From the NCBI RefSeq assembly GCF_019175385.1, contig NC_083337.1:46042938-46106937 (forward strand): 64,000 bases of DNA, read 5' to 3'. Both the position numbers and the translations under genes were made by a program. Under the pieces are notes generated by a model. The model was given only the letters and a program-made list of their open reading frames with translations, was not told where the DNA came from and made no database searches. Below, piece after piece: positions 31,331-42,881 of the stretch. Source of the DNA: Lycium barbarum (lineage: Eukaryota > Streptophyta > Magnoliopsida > Solanales > Solanaceae). Positions within the stretch are counted from its first letter, which is position 1; every line of letters starts with the position of its first letter.

Positions 31331-32670
31331 AAGCATATACACGGGGCTGAGTGGCACCTGAAGTAGATGCTATCCCTCTGCCTCTACCTTGACCTGCTGA
31401 CATCTGAGGAGTTTTCCCTACCGGGCGTACTGAGGAAGAACCAGCTCTTGAACCTGTGGGTTGAACCCCACCTCTACCATACCGCGAGGGACAATCTCGC
31501 ATCAAATGCCCAATCTGTCCACAAACATAACAAGCATCTGTGTCCTGGCGACATAGCCCTGAGTGAAATTTCCGGCACCGGCTACATCGTGCAACTGGTG
31601 GTCTCCTCTAACTATAATCACCCCAAACTGAGAACCCGAAGCTCTCGAACTCTGGCCCTATCCTGAAGGAAAAGAGCGATCAAATCTCCTATCGACAAAT
31701 CGTGGAGGCGCACTAGTCACTGACTGGCCTGAATGTCGGGAATAAGTTTGCCTCCATCCCCCTCTATAGTCGCTACCTGTCCCCATAGATCTGGCCCGCT
31801 TGCTTTGCCTTCTATCAATATCACAATCACTCATTTGTGGTTGCTGTCGTCCCTCTAAGTTCTGGGCATGGGATTGTATTCGAAAAATATCCATCCCTTC
31901 TTGCAACGAAGCCGTCAAGAAATATTTGAACAAATGTGGCCCCAAACCACTCACAAATCTATGTACCCGATCTCCCATGTCGGGCACCATAGTCGGGGCA
32001 TATCTAGCCAAATAATAAATTGCATGCTATACTCCCGGGCACTCATATTTCCTTGCTTCAAATTTAGAAATCTATCCGCTCTAGCTCGGCGGACCTCGGG
32101 TCGAAAATAGTGATGGATAAAAGCATCTACAAATTCTTGCCATACAGGTGGAGGCGCATTCTCTTGTCTCGATGCTATCCAATTATTATACCACAATATC
32201 GCCACATCTCGGAGTCTATACGATGCCAACTCCACGAATTCAGTCTCGGAGGCATGAATAATTTTCAATGTCCTCAACATCTCATCTATGAAGCCTTGCG
32301 GGTCTTCATCCGGCTTCGACCCGAAAAACTCCGGAGGATTCAAACTCATAAAGTCATGGGCTCGGGTACTAGCTGACCAATCACTTGGGCCTGTATTCTG
32401 CCGCTGTGCCTAAGCGGTAACCAATTGTGTCAATAAGTGAATGGCCTCGGTCACTTGTTGACCTAAAGCACCTGGTGGAGGAGTTGGAGCTGGAGCTCCT
32501 CCTTGTTCTTCCACATTAGGCGGGGTGGAGGAAGTATTAGATAGGGCCTCATTATGTGACTCGCCCTCTTCTACATTCATGGGTGGCTCTCTTTCTACTC
32601 GCCTTTTTGTCGTAGTCTTTCCCTTCTGGGCGGCTGTAGCTATTCCCTTTGGCGGCATTTCTGAAATCAT
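31331..32670 (-). pseudogene. gag, element D
   Basis: The start is at 32670 (MISEMPPKGIATAAQKGKTT). A Pro-rich N-terminus is followed by the capsid-like domain (31951-32349: FIDEMLRTLKIIHASETEFV, FRPEVRRARADRFLNLKQG) and, after a one-base shift, ARYAPTMVPDMGDRVHRFVS (31658-32011). The nucleocapsid keeps a complete CCHC knuckle, CYVCGQIGHLMRDC, near 31484-31525. It is the only intact zinc knuckle in the window. Three frame changes remain. Confidence 0.86.
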
Positions 32671-32729
32671 AACACACTAGACACGCCTCGTAGACACTTC
32701 CTAGGACTGAAGAGCTCTGATACCACTTT
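32671..32729 (-). promoter_or_regulatory. Short leader with PBS, element D; stem-loop deleted
   Basis: The PBS TGGTATCAGAGC is at 32714-32725. Only about 40 bp separate it from the gag start, because the segment carrying the leader stem-loop (present in the outer subfamily) is missing between 'aacacac' and 'tagacacg'. If that hairpin is needed for packaging, this copy could not be packaged efficiently. Confidence 0.75.
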
Positions 32730-34885
32730 TGTCACGACCCAGCTAGGGGCCGCGACGGGTACCCGGGGCTAACCACCGAGTACTGCTCGTTCTATTACTC
32801 ATTATACTCATTCAACGTTCCTTTATCAATTTCATACCCAGATTATAAGAAAATCATCTTTCATTTGAAAACATAAATACTTGTATATACTTAAGCCCTT
32901 CGGCCATAAAAATAATATATATGCATAGTAGCAACCTCATGAGACCACATAACCCACACTGCGTATCTACGAGTCTCTACTGGAGTACTAGACACAAGGA
33001 CGGGACAGGACCCCGTTGTGCCCAACATATACGAATATACACAAAAGAGTAATCAAGCACCTCCGGAACAAAGGAGTGCTTTCAATCAGCTATCAGCTCT
33101 TACGAGTCTCGATCGAGCTCGCCTCCCTGTCCACCTGTTGGCATGAACACAGCGTCCAAAGAAAACAGACGTCAGTACGAACATTGTACTGAGTATGTAA
33201 GACAGGAATGAAATAAATATAACAGAAGGTTCATGATCCATAAGATAAAGATATAACCTGCATGAGTTTCATAGGCAAATAAATTTCGTACATATATCAT
33301 ATTTTACATAATCATGGTACATATGTCATCACATCACCTATATCATCACATCATAATCCTTATCGTTAACCCGCGTCCGGGTAACCATCATATGCCGCCC
33401 ACTAGTGGTGATCATGCCCGACCCCCTAGGCGCGGTGTAAACATAGCAGCCCGCCTTAGCGGTGACATGCCCGGCCGTTTAGGCATGGTGGAACCATACG
33501 CAGCCCGCCTTAGCGGTGACATGCCTGGCCATTTAGGCACGGTGGAATCGTATCGTCATATAGTCAATCATAACTTATCATTATTACACATCTCATGAAC
33601 GTATCATAATCTTATCATAGCTTGGCATTTTCATACATAACATAGGCATATTACAAGCTAGCATTATTGATCATCTTATAGATATATCATGAGTTAGTAT
33701 CATTTCACATTTATCATTAGGAGAATACATTAGATTTTAAAGGCATCCATGGCTATGTCGGGGTGACGTAAGGTCGTGAACCCCCGATTATATTATTAAC
33801 ATTTATGAGTATTCTGCCTCACCTTGAAGGAAATAGTGTATAAGGTGAGTGTTAACAATGATGACCTTATTAACGTTATCGGATCATCATACCATGAAAT
33901 CTCGAATCTCTATACCTTAACTCATCATCATCATTATCATGCTCGAATGTAGTTTGGTATATTTACGAACTCATAAGCTCCATCATATAGAAAGATCATG
34001 GAAAAACTTGGAAGATTCATGCCTTTGAAGGAAGGGATTAGCCTTACATACTTTTGTCGTTTACTAATATGTCACTTGCTTATTTTCCTTTGATGCCCAC
34101 GTTTCTACCTTCAAGAGAAGTCGCATGAACGTTAGCAAATCGATTACTTAAACGTGCTTACTATAGCTAAGGAAAATTGGGCAGCATTTCGTTTATTTAT
34201 ACGACTTTTCCCGTATTCTATATCAACTCCCAAACATTCCTAACAACGTTCAAAATGTAGTAGACAACAATCGTCATTTATCTACATTATCCACATTTCA
34301 CAATTTCACTTCAATCTCCTCATAGTCATGGTCATAATTCACTATTATGTTCTTTCACGTATAACACTCATTCCGTGTTCTAAGTGTCATTCACAATCTA
34401 CTTACAATCACAACATTTCAAGATTCATGATTCATATTAACCCACTATTCACAATTGTCACTATTCACTCATTCATGACCCATTTCCTCTATCTTCTACA
34501 ATCCATGTGTTTCAACCTTTCAATTACCTCAAACATCATGTAAATACCATAAAACGTACCTTAGATGGTGTAGGAATAAGCTTTGGGTGGAAATACTTTA
34601 CTTGAGCAAAACCCTAGTTTCCCTTTCCGTGGAATTTCTTGACTTGGATGAACTTTGATGTGTTTCTCACACTTAGTTTTGTTGATTTGATGAAGTTGAT
34701 CATCACTTTTTCGTGAGTTCTTGTATATGAAATGTGTGGAAGCTTCTACAGAAGTCTTGAGGTATGGAGAATGGAAAATGGAAATGAAATAAATGAACTT
34801 GGGTCTCGTATTTAAAACATGGAATCTGTCTGGTCGTCATTATACGGTCCGTACAATCTACCGTAAAACTGCTCCAGTGGCCACC
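32730..34885 (-). repeat. 5' LTR of element D, truncated by block G
   Basis: Begins (3' end) at 32730 beside the PBS and runs to 34885, which corresponds to about 27417 in the 3' LTR, so roughly 500 bp of the LTR 5' end are missing. It contains the hairpin block (about 33130-33210), tandem repeats (about 33410-33550) and the start of the palindrome cluster (34840-34870). A deletion relative to the 3' LTR shortened the palindrome cluster. Confidence 0.88.
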
Positions 34886-36785
34886 TGTCACACCCCAATA
34901 CTAATAGGGTATGATGGGCACCCGACCCTTACTTAGGGCCGAGCGAACCCGCTGACTCTTACTACACACATAATCGCTTTGGACTCTTAAGTCAAACAAA
35001 ATGAAATACATAATAAGGGCTTTCAGAGATATCCTTTTCGTCGTTCTCAAGTCAAGTAAAATCTTTAATCACATGAAACTTGTAACATGATGCATAATGA
35101 CACATCGGCTGGTGGAGCCGCTTACAAGACTGACATTCTATACACGTGACTCTGTCTGCAAAGTCTCTAACATCAATCAGGAATCATAACATATATAATC
35201 AGACTCGGCAACACTCCGGAAAGAAATGGAGCTCGCCAATCCCACTGGAACATCTTCTAGCAATGTCTTCTACTCATCTGGGTATACCTGCGTGGCATGA
35301 AATGCAGCCCCCGAAGAAAGGGGGTTCGTACGGAATATGTACTGAGCATGTAAGGCATGAAATACAGTAAAAAGGATCATAACTAAAACAAATATTTATC
35401 AGAAACAAGTATGACTGTTAAAAAAATCAATACACTTGCCTTTTGAAATGAAAATCATGCATGTCAACATCATAAATCATATATACATATAACGTGTCCC
35501 GGCCCTCTAGTGAGGGACTCGGTGGGTACAATCATGCATGTCAACATCATATATCATATATGCATAACGTGTCCCGGCCCTCTAGTGAGGGACTCGGTGA
35601 ATGGAATCATCATATGCCATCCTAGCCGCCACCCCCGTATCATCATATCATAATATATATATATAATGTGTCCCGGCCCTCTAGTGAGGGAAACGGTGAA
35701 CAATGCAGTGGAGTACGCACGAGAACGTGTCCTGGCCCGGGACTCAGCGAAAGATACATTGAGGCGTGCACGAGCAGTGTAGTGAGAAACTATATGCACA
35801 TAAATCAATTTTTAAGACTCAATAGATAAGTACACCAATTGACGCTTGAAGGATCATAAACACATTTCGGGTAAATCCGAGTTAGTATAAGAAAGTTATG
35901 GACATTATTCATTACGGAAACCTTTATAAACGTTTCAAAACAATCCGAGACCGCCTATGAAAGTTAGGGACTCTTTATACTTTGCTTGTTATTAAATCAC
36001 GCAATAGACTCGACTATACTAAGTATGATCATGTCAAAAAGTGAATAAGAATCGTAACAAGCTCGGAATCAAAGAATAGAATTACCCTAAGGTGCATATC
36101 ATACCTTATTTGGCTCTAGGACATGCCAAAAGAAAGAAAGGGTAAGCCTTACATACCTGGAAGATGATTCTCGACTTTCAACTTACTTTCCGCCTTGCAA
36201 CTCACTTAAGAATTATTCGTAGCCTCGTACTCTACATATGGAATCATTCATAATATCATTAGGATCATCGTCGTACGTTCGTCTCGAAACTTTAATTAAA
36301 ACCCCTTTTAAATTCTGCCAAAATTCGGGCAGCATTTCCCCTATTTATATGCCTAGCCCGAGATTTCAATTCAACAACCAACAACATCAACAACAATACC
36401 AATAGTATTAACATCACTTCCAATACAGACGTATGCCATAAAACAACCCGTGCACTGTTTTCTAAATTTCTCAACCAACCAAATTTGCGATATAACTATT
36501 TAATAATTTTATTTCCATAAAGAAGCTGAAATTAACACTAACAACATCAATAACCACATCCTCCACATTTTACAAGTTAAATACATTTATTCTCATCTAA
36601 AGTTTTCTTCAAATCTCGTTCCATAATTCACAGCACCAACAAACGAATGTATCATGCTATTCCCTCCGCTCTAATCCGTTAAAACTCTAAATAAACTCGT
36701 TAACAATGAAAAGGAACCTTATTCATACCTTAAGCATGCAGCCACCACGTTATCACTCTTCTCCTTGGTTGATTTTTATCTCAAA
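34886..36785 (-). repeat. Left LTR arm of block G (minus orientation)
   Basis: The minus-strand LTR 3' part ends at 34886. It has the hairpin block with 'ccccgaagaaagggggttcg' (about 35305-35360), repeats of 'ggccctctagtgagggactc' (about 35500-35700), and the 'gggtaagccttacatacct' box near 36140. The LTR 5' end is missing: at about 36785 it meets plus-strand gag sequence. Confidence 0.82.
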
Positions 36786-38012
36786 TTGTAACCCTCCGGA
36801 GTTCTACGAGTCGAAGCCCGAGGAGGATCCCCAGGAGTTTATTCAACAGATGTAGCGTACGCTGAGGCTAATCAAAGCCTCCGAGACTGAGTCTGTCGTG
36901 ATGGCTTCATACCGGTTGCGTGATGTGGCTGTTAATTGGTATGAGTCCTGGGAGTTGTCTAGGGGCGAGGATGCTCGTCCAGCGGTGTGGGCCGAGTTCA
37001 CAGAGGCCTTTCTCGGCCACTTTCTTCCTCCCGAGGTGCGGCGTGCTAGGGTTGACAGATTCCTACAGTTGAGACAGAGGGGCAGAAGTGTTCGGGAGTA
37101 CAACTTAGAGTTCGATTCTTTGGCTAGCTATGCACCCACTATTGTAGCTGATATGACTGATAGGGTGCATCGATATGTAATGGGGTTGGATCGTTATCTG
37201 GTTGATAACTGCATAGCAGTAGTTTCCCAGCCAGGGATGGACATTGCTCGGGTACAGGTATACGTACAGGGGATGGAGGATCGACACGGAGGGCGTCAGC
37301 CCGACAGGGATCATGACAGGGGCCAGCCCAAGAGGGCTAGATCAGCTGGTTATTCCGGGGAGTTTCGAGGCGGGCAGCCTCAACAGTATACTAGACATCC
37401 TTTTCAGCCAGCACGGAGTGCGCCCCTACAGTTTACTAGTAAGAGACTCGATAGCACAGTATATTCAGAGGCTGGTCAAAGCTCCAGGGCTTCGGGTTCG
37501 CAGTCGAGCAGAGGGATCAGCCAGACGAGGCCACCTTTGCCTCGGTGTTCTCGTTGTGGTAGGCCCCATTTCGGGGAATGTCGCTTTGCTACAGGTGCTT
37601 GCTTTACTTGCGGCCGTCAAGGCCATGTTACGAGGGAGTCTCCATTTAGGGGTAGTCCAGGTGATTTAGCCCAGCCTGCTGGGTCAGTTGCCGGTTCATC
37701 TTCCCCTTCGGTAGCTATGCGCCCTACGGAGCAGGGTATGCCGACACCAGCAGGCCGCGGTAGAGGTCGTGGCAGAGCTCCCAGTTCTAGCGGTCCTTCG
37801 AACCGCATATATGCCTTGGCCAGCCGACAGGACCAAGAGGCGTCACCAAACGTGGTTACAGGTATACTATTAATCTTCTTTCGAAATGCATATGCATTGA
37901 TAGATCCAGGCCCTATTTTATCAAATATTTCCCCCCTGGTTACTAGTAGAATTGGGATAAAACCCGAATCGATAGAATCGTTCGAGGTAGCCATACATAC
38001 AGATGAAAAGTG
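36786..38012 (+). pseudogene. gag with nucleocapsid and protease start, block G (371 aa open)
   Basis: Plus strand. Sequence homologous to gag starts at about 36790 (PEFYESKPEEDPQEFIQQM) and hits a stop at 36852-36854. The next frame, 36898-38013, is 371 aa: capsid-like domain (MASYRLRDVAVNWYESW, PPEVRRARVDRFLQLRQRG, DMTDRVHRYVMGLD), a basic Arg/Gly/Gln-rich stretch, a CCHC relic CFTCGRQGHVTRES (last Cys is Ser, about residue 250), and a PR start (ALIDPGPILSNISP). The gag N-terminus is missing. It is GC-richer than the other gag copies and comes from a different sublineage. Confidence 0.85.
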
Positions 38013-39432
38013 AAGATTGGGGGCTTAAGAGGCTAACACAGTAATTGTATAGTCAGTAAGGTAAAAGACCCTCTCTAGATCGGAGAGAGACACGTTACGA
38101 GAACATTTTGGAAGTTGTTAAGATACCGACTTGCCCTAGATTACGTGGTAAAGGTCATGTGGGGAAGTGGATGCAGTTATACCGGCATTAACGCAGCGAA
38201 ATGCAACAAGGTTTAGAGGTTAAGCGTGCTAGGGCGAGAGAAATTTTAGGATGGGTGACCCCCTGGAAAGCACACTAAAGGTTCCATAAACATAGATATA
38301 AGAGACAAATGGGAAATTAGAGTATGCGGAGTGGTTAGAAACCTTAAAGATGTCGCGTAGGCCGAGGAGGACTAGACCGGTGAAGAAGAAGAAAGTGCAA
38401 CACAGTTATGGAATTAGGGTGAGTTTGAATAGCATTTGAAAATATTCTGTAAGTGAGAGGGTGGTGAGTATATATATATGTATGCATATGATATCCCATT
38501 TATGACTGTATCGATCAGTAGGTGAATCCCAACAACTGGTGTTGTGATGTATGAAGGACATTAATGGAACGGAGTTCAAGAGGCAAACTGAAAGATATGG
38601 TATAGATATTACAAGGTAAACTGATACCGGTTCCACTACTGGTTCTTAATACAACGATATTCGGGACAGAAAGAAAGTGAGTACGTGGAGGGTAAGGAAC
38701 TTCGATGTGTCACAAATGTCAAAGGAAAGGAGTATGGGTGTATAAAGCCTCTAAGAGAGAGAGACGACGGGCAAAGCATGAAACTATTTGAGTAGAAATT
38801 CGAAGGATAGGTCTGTGAAAGGATTAGAGTATGGTAGTGTGGGACACAAAGAGGAACAAACCCAAGGGAGGTTAAGGGCGAAAAATAGGAAGAGCATATG
38901 GGAGTACGAAGGATACTTTAACAAGTTGGCGATAGGAAACCGATTACTCACCCAGGGAAGGACAAGGATAATGGGTTGACGTAGTTGACTAGAAAACCCA
39001 TGACATGAAATGAGAATTCCTGTGAAGACCGAAGATTTCATAAAGGGCGTGGTGAATCTTGGTGTCCCCATTAACTTGTAGGTTCGGAAAACCATTGGTC
39101 ATAAGAGGACAGAGGTGTGAAAAGACGAAAAAGGAGGCATCGGGATTGAATACCTTTATGAGTATTCCAATTGAACACAAGAGTGTGATTACCATACGAT
39201 GACGGAACCCCGGCCTTAAGAAGATAGTAAAGGGCAGTAGATAATTATCGAAAGCGATGGATACCCGAAGACTGTTGGCATATAAGGACCTCCTTAATAA
39301 GGAGGGGAGAATATATTATATTAGGCGAAGAAGGAATCACAACATTTTCCAGGTCCAGAGGAGGAAAATTTATTAGCCCGGGGCTAGAGGTCAAGGAATG
39401 TTGCCATGAGTGTAAATGGACTGCGAAGGATG
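38013..39432 (+). other. Non-coding stretch between the gag fragment and the tandem array
   Basis: No RT, RH or INT motif could be read. The plus strand is rich in A and G, like the internal domain of element A. It includes the 5S-like segment (38169-38273) and an inverted pair 'ccctctctagatcggagaga' at about 38070-38090. It probably derives from the internal region of a non-autonomous relative, but no alignment to another part of the window was found. Confidence 0.5.
38169..38273 (+). ncRNA. 5S rRNA-like segment (degenerate)
   Basis: Aligns without gaps to the recalled plant 5S rRNA from its first base: 'ggatgcagttataccggcat' at the start, then 'gttaagcgtgctagggcgag' (box A region) and 'taggatgggtgaccccctgg' (intermediate element and box C). 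By hand count about 70% of 105 positions agree, concentrated in the internal promoter. The 5S 3' end and the central helix are diverged, so it is not a functional rRNA gene. Cassandra TRIM elements are a known precedent for 5S sequence inside LTR retrotransposons. Confidence 0.7.
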
Positions 39433-39536
39433 AGAAATGGCAAGGCAATATCACGTATATACGTTTTGGGATATTGATATAACTGTCCTTGGAAAGGAAC
39501 ATAACCATTATGCTCATTAGCGACAAAGTCATGGTT

Positions 39537-39689
39537 GGATAAACACTTAGAATGTAAGATTCAGAGGGAAAGCCCGAAAGGGGTACCGAAGGGATAAACA
39601 CGAAGAGTAAGCCATATATGAGCAAGGAAATTGCCCATTAGCAAGGAAACAAGGAGTGAGAAAAGAAGAATACTTAAAGTTCGAAAAAT
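39537..39689 (+). repeat. 153-bp direct repeat, first copy within unit 1
   Basis: Begins 'ggataaacacttagaatgta' and ends 'ttcgaaaaat'. It recurs in the same orientation at 42729-42881 with a few substitutions, and correspondingly in units 2 and 3 (third unit truncated). Here it is followed by the minus-strand LTR half. The second copy is followed by pol. Confidence 0.88.
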
Positions 39690-41068
39690 ACCACGCACAC
39701 TTGTCTTAGTCTTTCAAATAAATTCACTTATGATCTGCCGAAATTTCGGCAGCACCTCCCCTGTAAATACACCATCCCCGAGAATCTAACTCGGCCCAAA
39801 TTATCAATCCGAGAATTCAACTCGGCCAAACTATCAACAACAATACCATCAATCATACCAACAACATCAACAATCAATTCAGGACGCATTCCAGCATTAA
39901 GAACCTTTGTCATACAATTTAACGACATTTCATTTTTATTCAATTCAATTCACATAACATTCAAAACGACTCAATCAACACACTACTTCACCCGACACCT
40001 TCCAAATTCAACAAGAGCAATAACAACCTATTTCCTTCTTTCAAATTCAATCACCACAACCCAATTTACAATCTTCCAAACAAATGTCTCACTTCTAAGT
40101 TCATGAATATATTTACAACCTACACATTAGCAATATCATTCCTACAAATGAAATCATACTAATGTCACACTAACTTCTTCCATAATCCACAAACAATCAC
40201 AACTTCATTTCTAACCATTAAATCCTCATTTCTCATCATAGAATCTATTACAACAACAATTAAAATTCTAAGTAAAATCAATTCATCACATCCTACCATC
40301 ATACCATCCCATTCGGCCACCACCCACATACATCTAGTTCATGAATTTCATCCGTTTCTACATGCTACAACACTCACAAATCATCCATAAAACATGGGAA
40401 AGGAGATTGAATTCATACCTTCTTCACTTATCTCCTTCATTCGGCTAGGCTTGAAACTTGCACAAATGAATGGTTTGATTGTTCCAACAACTCCACCATG
40501 TTAATAAGGACCTTCCAATTGGTTGAAATACTAGAAGAAAATTATTATTTTTGATCAATCCAAAGGGTCTCCAATTCGGCCAGCCATGGCCGAGTATGGT
40601 TCTTTTTTTTTCTTCTATTTTTCTAAGTTATGAAGAAGATGAAAAATGTCTAGATTGTTCCCACTTACTTATATATATATATATAGTTCCTACAAGCATG
40701 TGAGGGGCACATGCCCTCTTTCTTGAAGCTTCTTTAATATTAAAAATAAGATGACTAATTATTTTACTTTTGTCATCACTTTATATATATATACATATAT
40801 ATACACGGCCAAAGGGGTTCTCCAAGAACTCTCATGAACTTTTTGTGAAATTCCCATTTTGCCCCTAGCCTTCCATAATATTGCCATGAACAATTTTGTG
40901 AATTTCCCTTTCTGCCCTTAGCCTTTCTCAATATTTCCATACTACTAATGATCATAAATAATATTCACAACCAACTTGTACATTAAAATAATTTTGGAAG
41001 ATGGTCATTCCCTTAACTTACCACGACTACCTTGAAATATCCGAACGTACAAAATACGGGATATAACA
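39690..41068 (-). repeat. Minus-strand LTR 5' half in array unit 1 (copies at +3832 and +7664)
   Basis: Read on minus it starts exactly at an LTR terminus, TGTTATATCCCG (41068). It extends to about 39694, just past the 'gccgaaatttcggcag' palindrome in the LTR middle (39738-39753). The equivalents are 43522-44900 and 47354-48732. Contents: AT-rich sequence with two TATA-like runs near 40670-40800. There is no coding sequence. Confidence 0.82.
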
Positions 41069-42475
41069 GAAGCGGGCAAGGTATGTAAGGCTTACCCTTT
41101 CTTTCTTTTGGCATGATCCTTGTGAAACGAACAGACAATGTATATGTATGATTTCAAAGAAATTCCTATTCTTAGAGCCACTAGGATGGCTAATGTTCTT
41201 GACTTCCGAAAACTGTTTTGCTAAGTCTTGATACATGTGTGTGGCTCCAAAAGTTCTATTTTGATTTGATCCATAACGATATTCTAAGGGTACTTGATAT
41301 GACTATTGGTTTGATTTTCCAAAGATAGCTTCTGAAACATTCGTAGAGGTTTCTGTACTAAAATGTCCATAACTTTCTTATACTAACTCGGATTGACTTG
41401 AAACGTGTTTATGAACCTCAAGTGTCGATCTATGTACTTATCCACCGAGTCTTAAAATTTGTTTTATATGCATATAGTTTCTCACTACTCTGCTCGTGCA
41501 CGCCTCAATATGTCTTTCACTGAGTCCCGGGTCAGGACATGTTCTCGTGCGCACTCCACTGCATTGTTCACCGAGCCCCTCACTAGAGGGCCGAGTACGG
41601 TATATGTATATGATGACATGATTATGGCACCGAGTCCCATGACGGGCCGGTTACGGTATATGTATATGATGACATGATTATGGCACCGAGTCCCATGATG
41701 GGCCGGGTACGGTATGACTTCATTCACCGAGTCCCTCACTAGAGGGCCGGGTACTGTACATATATATGTATATATATGCATGATGACATGATAGTATGCT
41801 GATATGACGACATGATTTTATCTACCGAGTCCCATAATGGGCCGGGTACGGTATATGACAATGGTACGCATGTTTTTGGTTTCGTAATGCTAAGGTACAG
41901 CGATTTCGTGATTATCATACTTGTTTCCTGAAATCTCTGTTGCAGTTGTAATCTAACTAATTACATTTTATGCCTTACATACTCAGTACATATTCCATAC
42001 TAACCCCCTTTCTTCGGGGGCTGCGTTTCATGCCCGCAGGTACAGACGTTTGTTTCAGTGACCCGTCAGCCTAGGACATCCATTCTGCTGTTTTGAACTG
42101 CTCCCTTGTTCTGGAGCCTATACTTTTGATACAGATCCTTCTATTGTACATACATATACATATGACTATTTCAAGGTACGGCAGGGCCCTATCCCGCCAT
42201 ATGATGTGGTTGTTACTCTTAGAGGCCTGTAGACATGTATGTGGGTCATGGGTCATACTTGTTCGATATGTTGATATGGTTAACATTTGTCACTTCTCTA
42301 CCCTACGATAACCTAACCGGTTTGTATGCGATATTATAAGTAACGATTTTAATGCTATATTGTCATGTATGTATGAAAGTCCTTAATATGCTAAACGCAA
42401 GTAGAGTTTGGTTTGTAAATACGTTCGAGTGTCCATCTCGGGCACTTGTCACGGCCTACGGGGTTGGGTCGTGAC
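41069..42475 (+). repeat. Plus-strand LTR 3' half in array unit 1 (copies at +3832 and +7664)
   Basis: From the 'ggtatgtaaggcttaccctt' box to GTCGTGACA at 42475. It has five related repeats of the 'ccgagtcc(c)...gggccggg' type (41570-41850), the hairpin block with 'ccccctttcttcgggggc' (41995-42050) and the LTR end. It lies head to head with the preceding minus LTR half. The equivalents are 44901-46307 and 48733-50139. Confidence 0.84.
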
Positions 42476-42728
42476 ATAATTGTTGCGGGATTTTTTAAGA
42501 AGTTAATGTGCCATTAGTATGGTTTCTTATAATTATGAGAATGAAGTTGTTAATGTGTAGATTGTTGGTGTTGTTCATGAATTTGGAAGAAAGGAATTTG
42601 TTGTTGTTGTCCTTATTAAGTTTGGAAGATTTCGGATTGTTGTTGATAATTTGGCCGATTTGGATTCTCGGGGTTGGTTGAATTTACAGGGGAAATGCTA
42701 CCGAAATTTCGGCAGATTATAAATGATT
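42476..42728 (+). repeat. LTR middle fragment after the LTR end in unit 1
   Basis: GTT-rich LTR sequence (compare 10480-10660) ending with 'ggggaaatgctaccgaaatt' and the CCGAAATTTCGG palindrome. It follows immediately after an LTR 3' terminus, so the order of LTR parts is scrambled. Copies are at 46308-46560 and 50140-50392; the last has 'gtcgaaatattggcag' instead of the palindrome. Confidence 0.75.
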
Positions 42729-42881
42729 GGATAAACACTTAGAATGTAAGATTCAGAGGGAAAGCCCGAAAGGGGTACCGAAGGGATAAACACGAAGAGT
42801 AATCCATATATCAGCAAGGAAATTTCCCATTAGCAAGGAAACAGGGAGTGAGAAAAGAAGAATACTTAAAATTCGAAAAAT

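Larger units (their letters stand above)
25234..34885 (-). mobile_element. Element D: complete-layout but inactive Ty3/Gypsy element nested in RT
   Basis: From right to left: a 5' LTR (truncated at 34885), PBS, gag, PR, RT, RH, INT, pol tail, PPT and a full 3' LTR ending at 25234. It is a different subfamily from LTR-1 to LTR-3: it differs in the palindrome cluster and the LTR 3' end reads 'tgtcacgacccagttagggg' on the plus strand. It carries nonsense codons, a 300-bp integrase deletion and a deleted leader hairpin. Its 5' LTR is cut by block G, so the second target-site duplication is not visible. Confidence 0.85.

Noticed and set aside
38784..39095. A 103-aa minus-strand frame opposite 38788-38979
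   Set aside because: The composition matches the complement of the A/G-rich plus strand. There is no motif, and both strands are open by chance.
41459..41781. Overlapping plus and minus frames of 72 and 98 aa repeated at +3832 and +7664
   Set aside because: They fall in LTR minisatellite repeats. Their repetition is explained by the tandem array, not by coding constraint.
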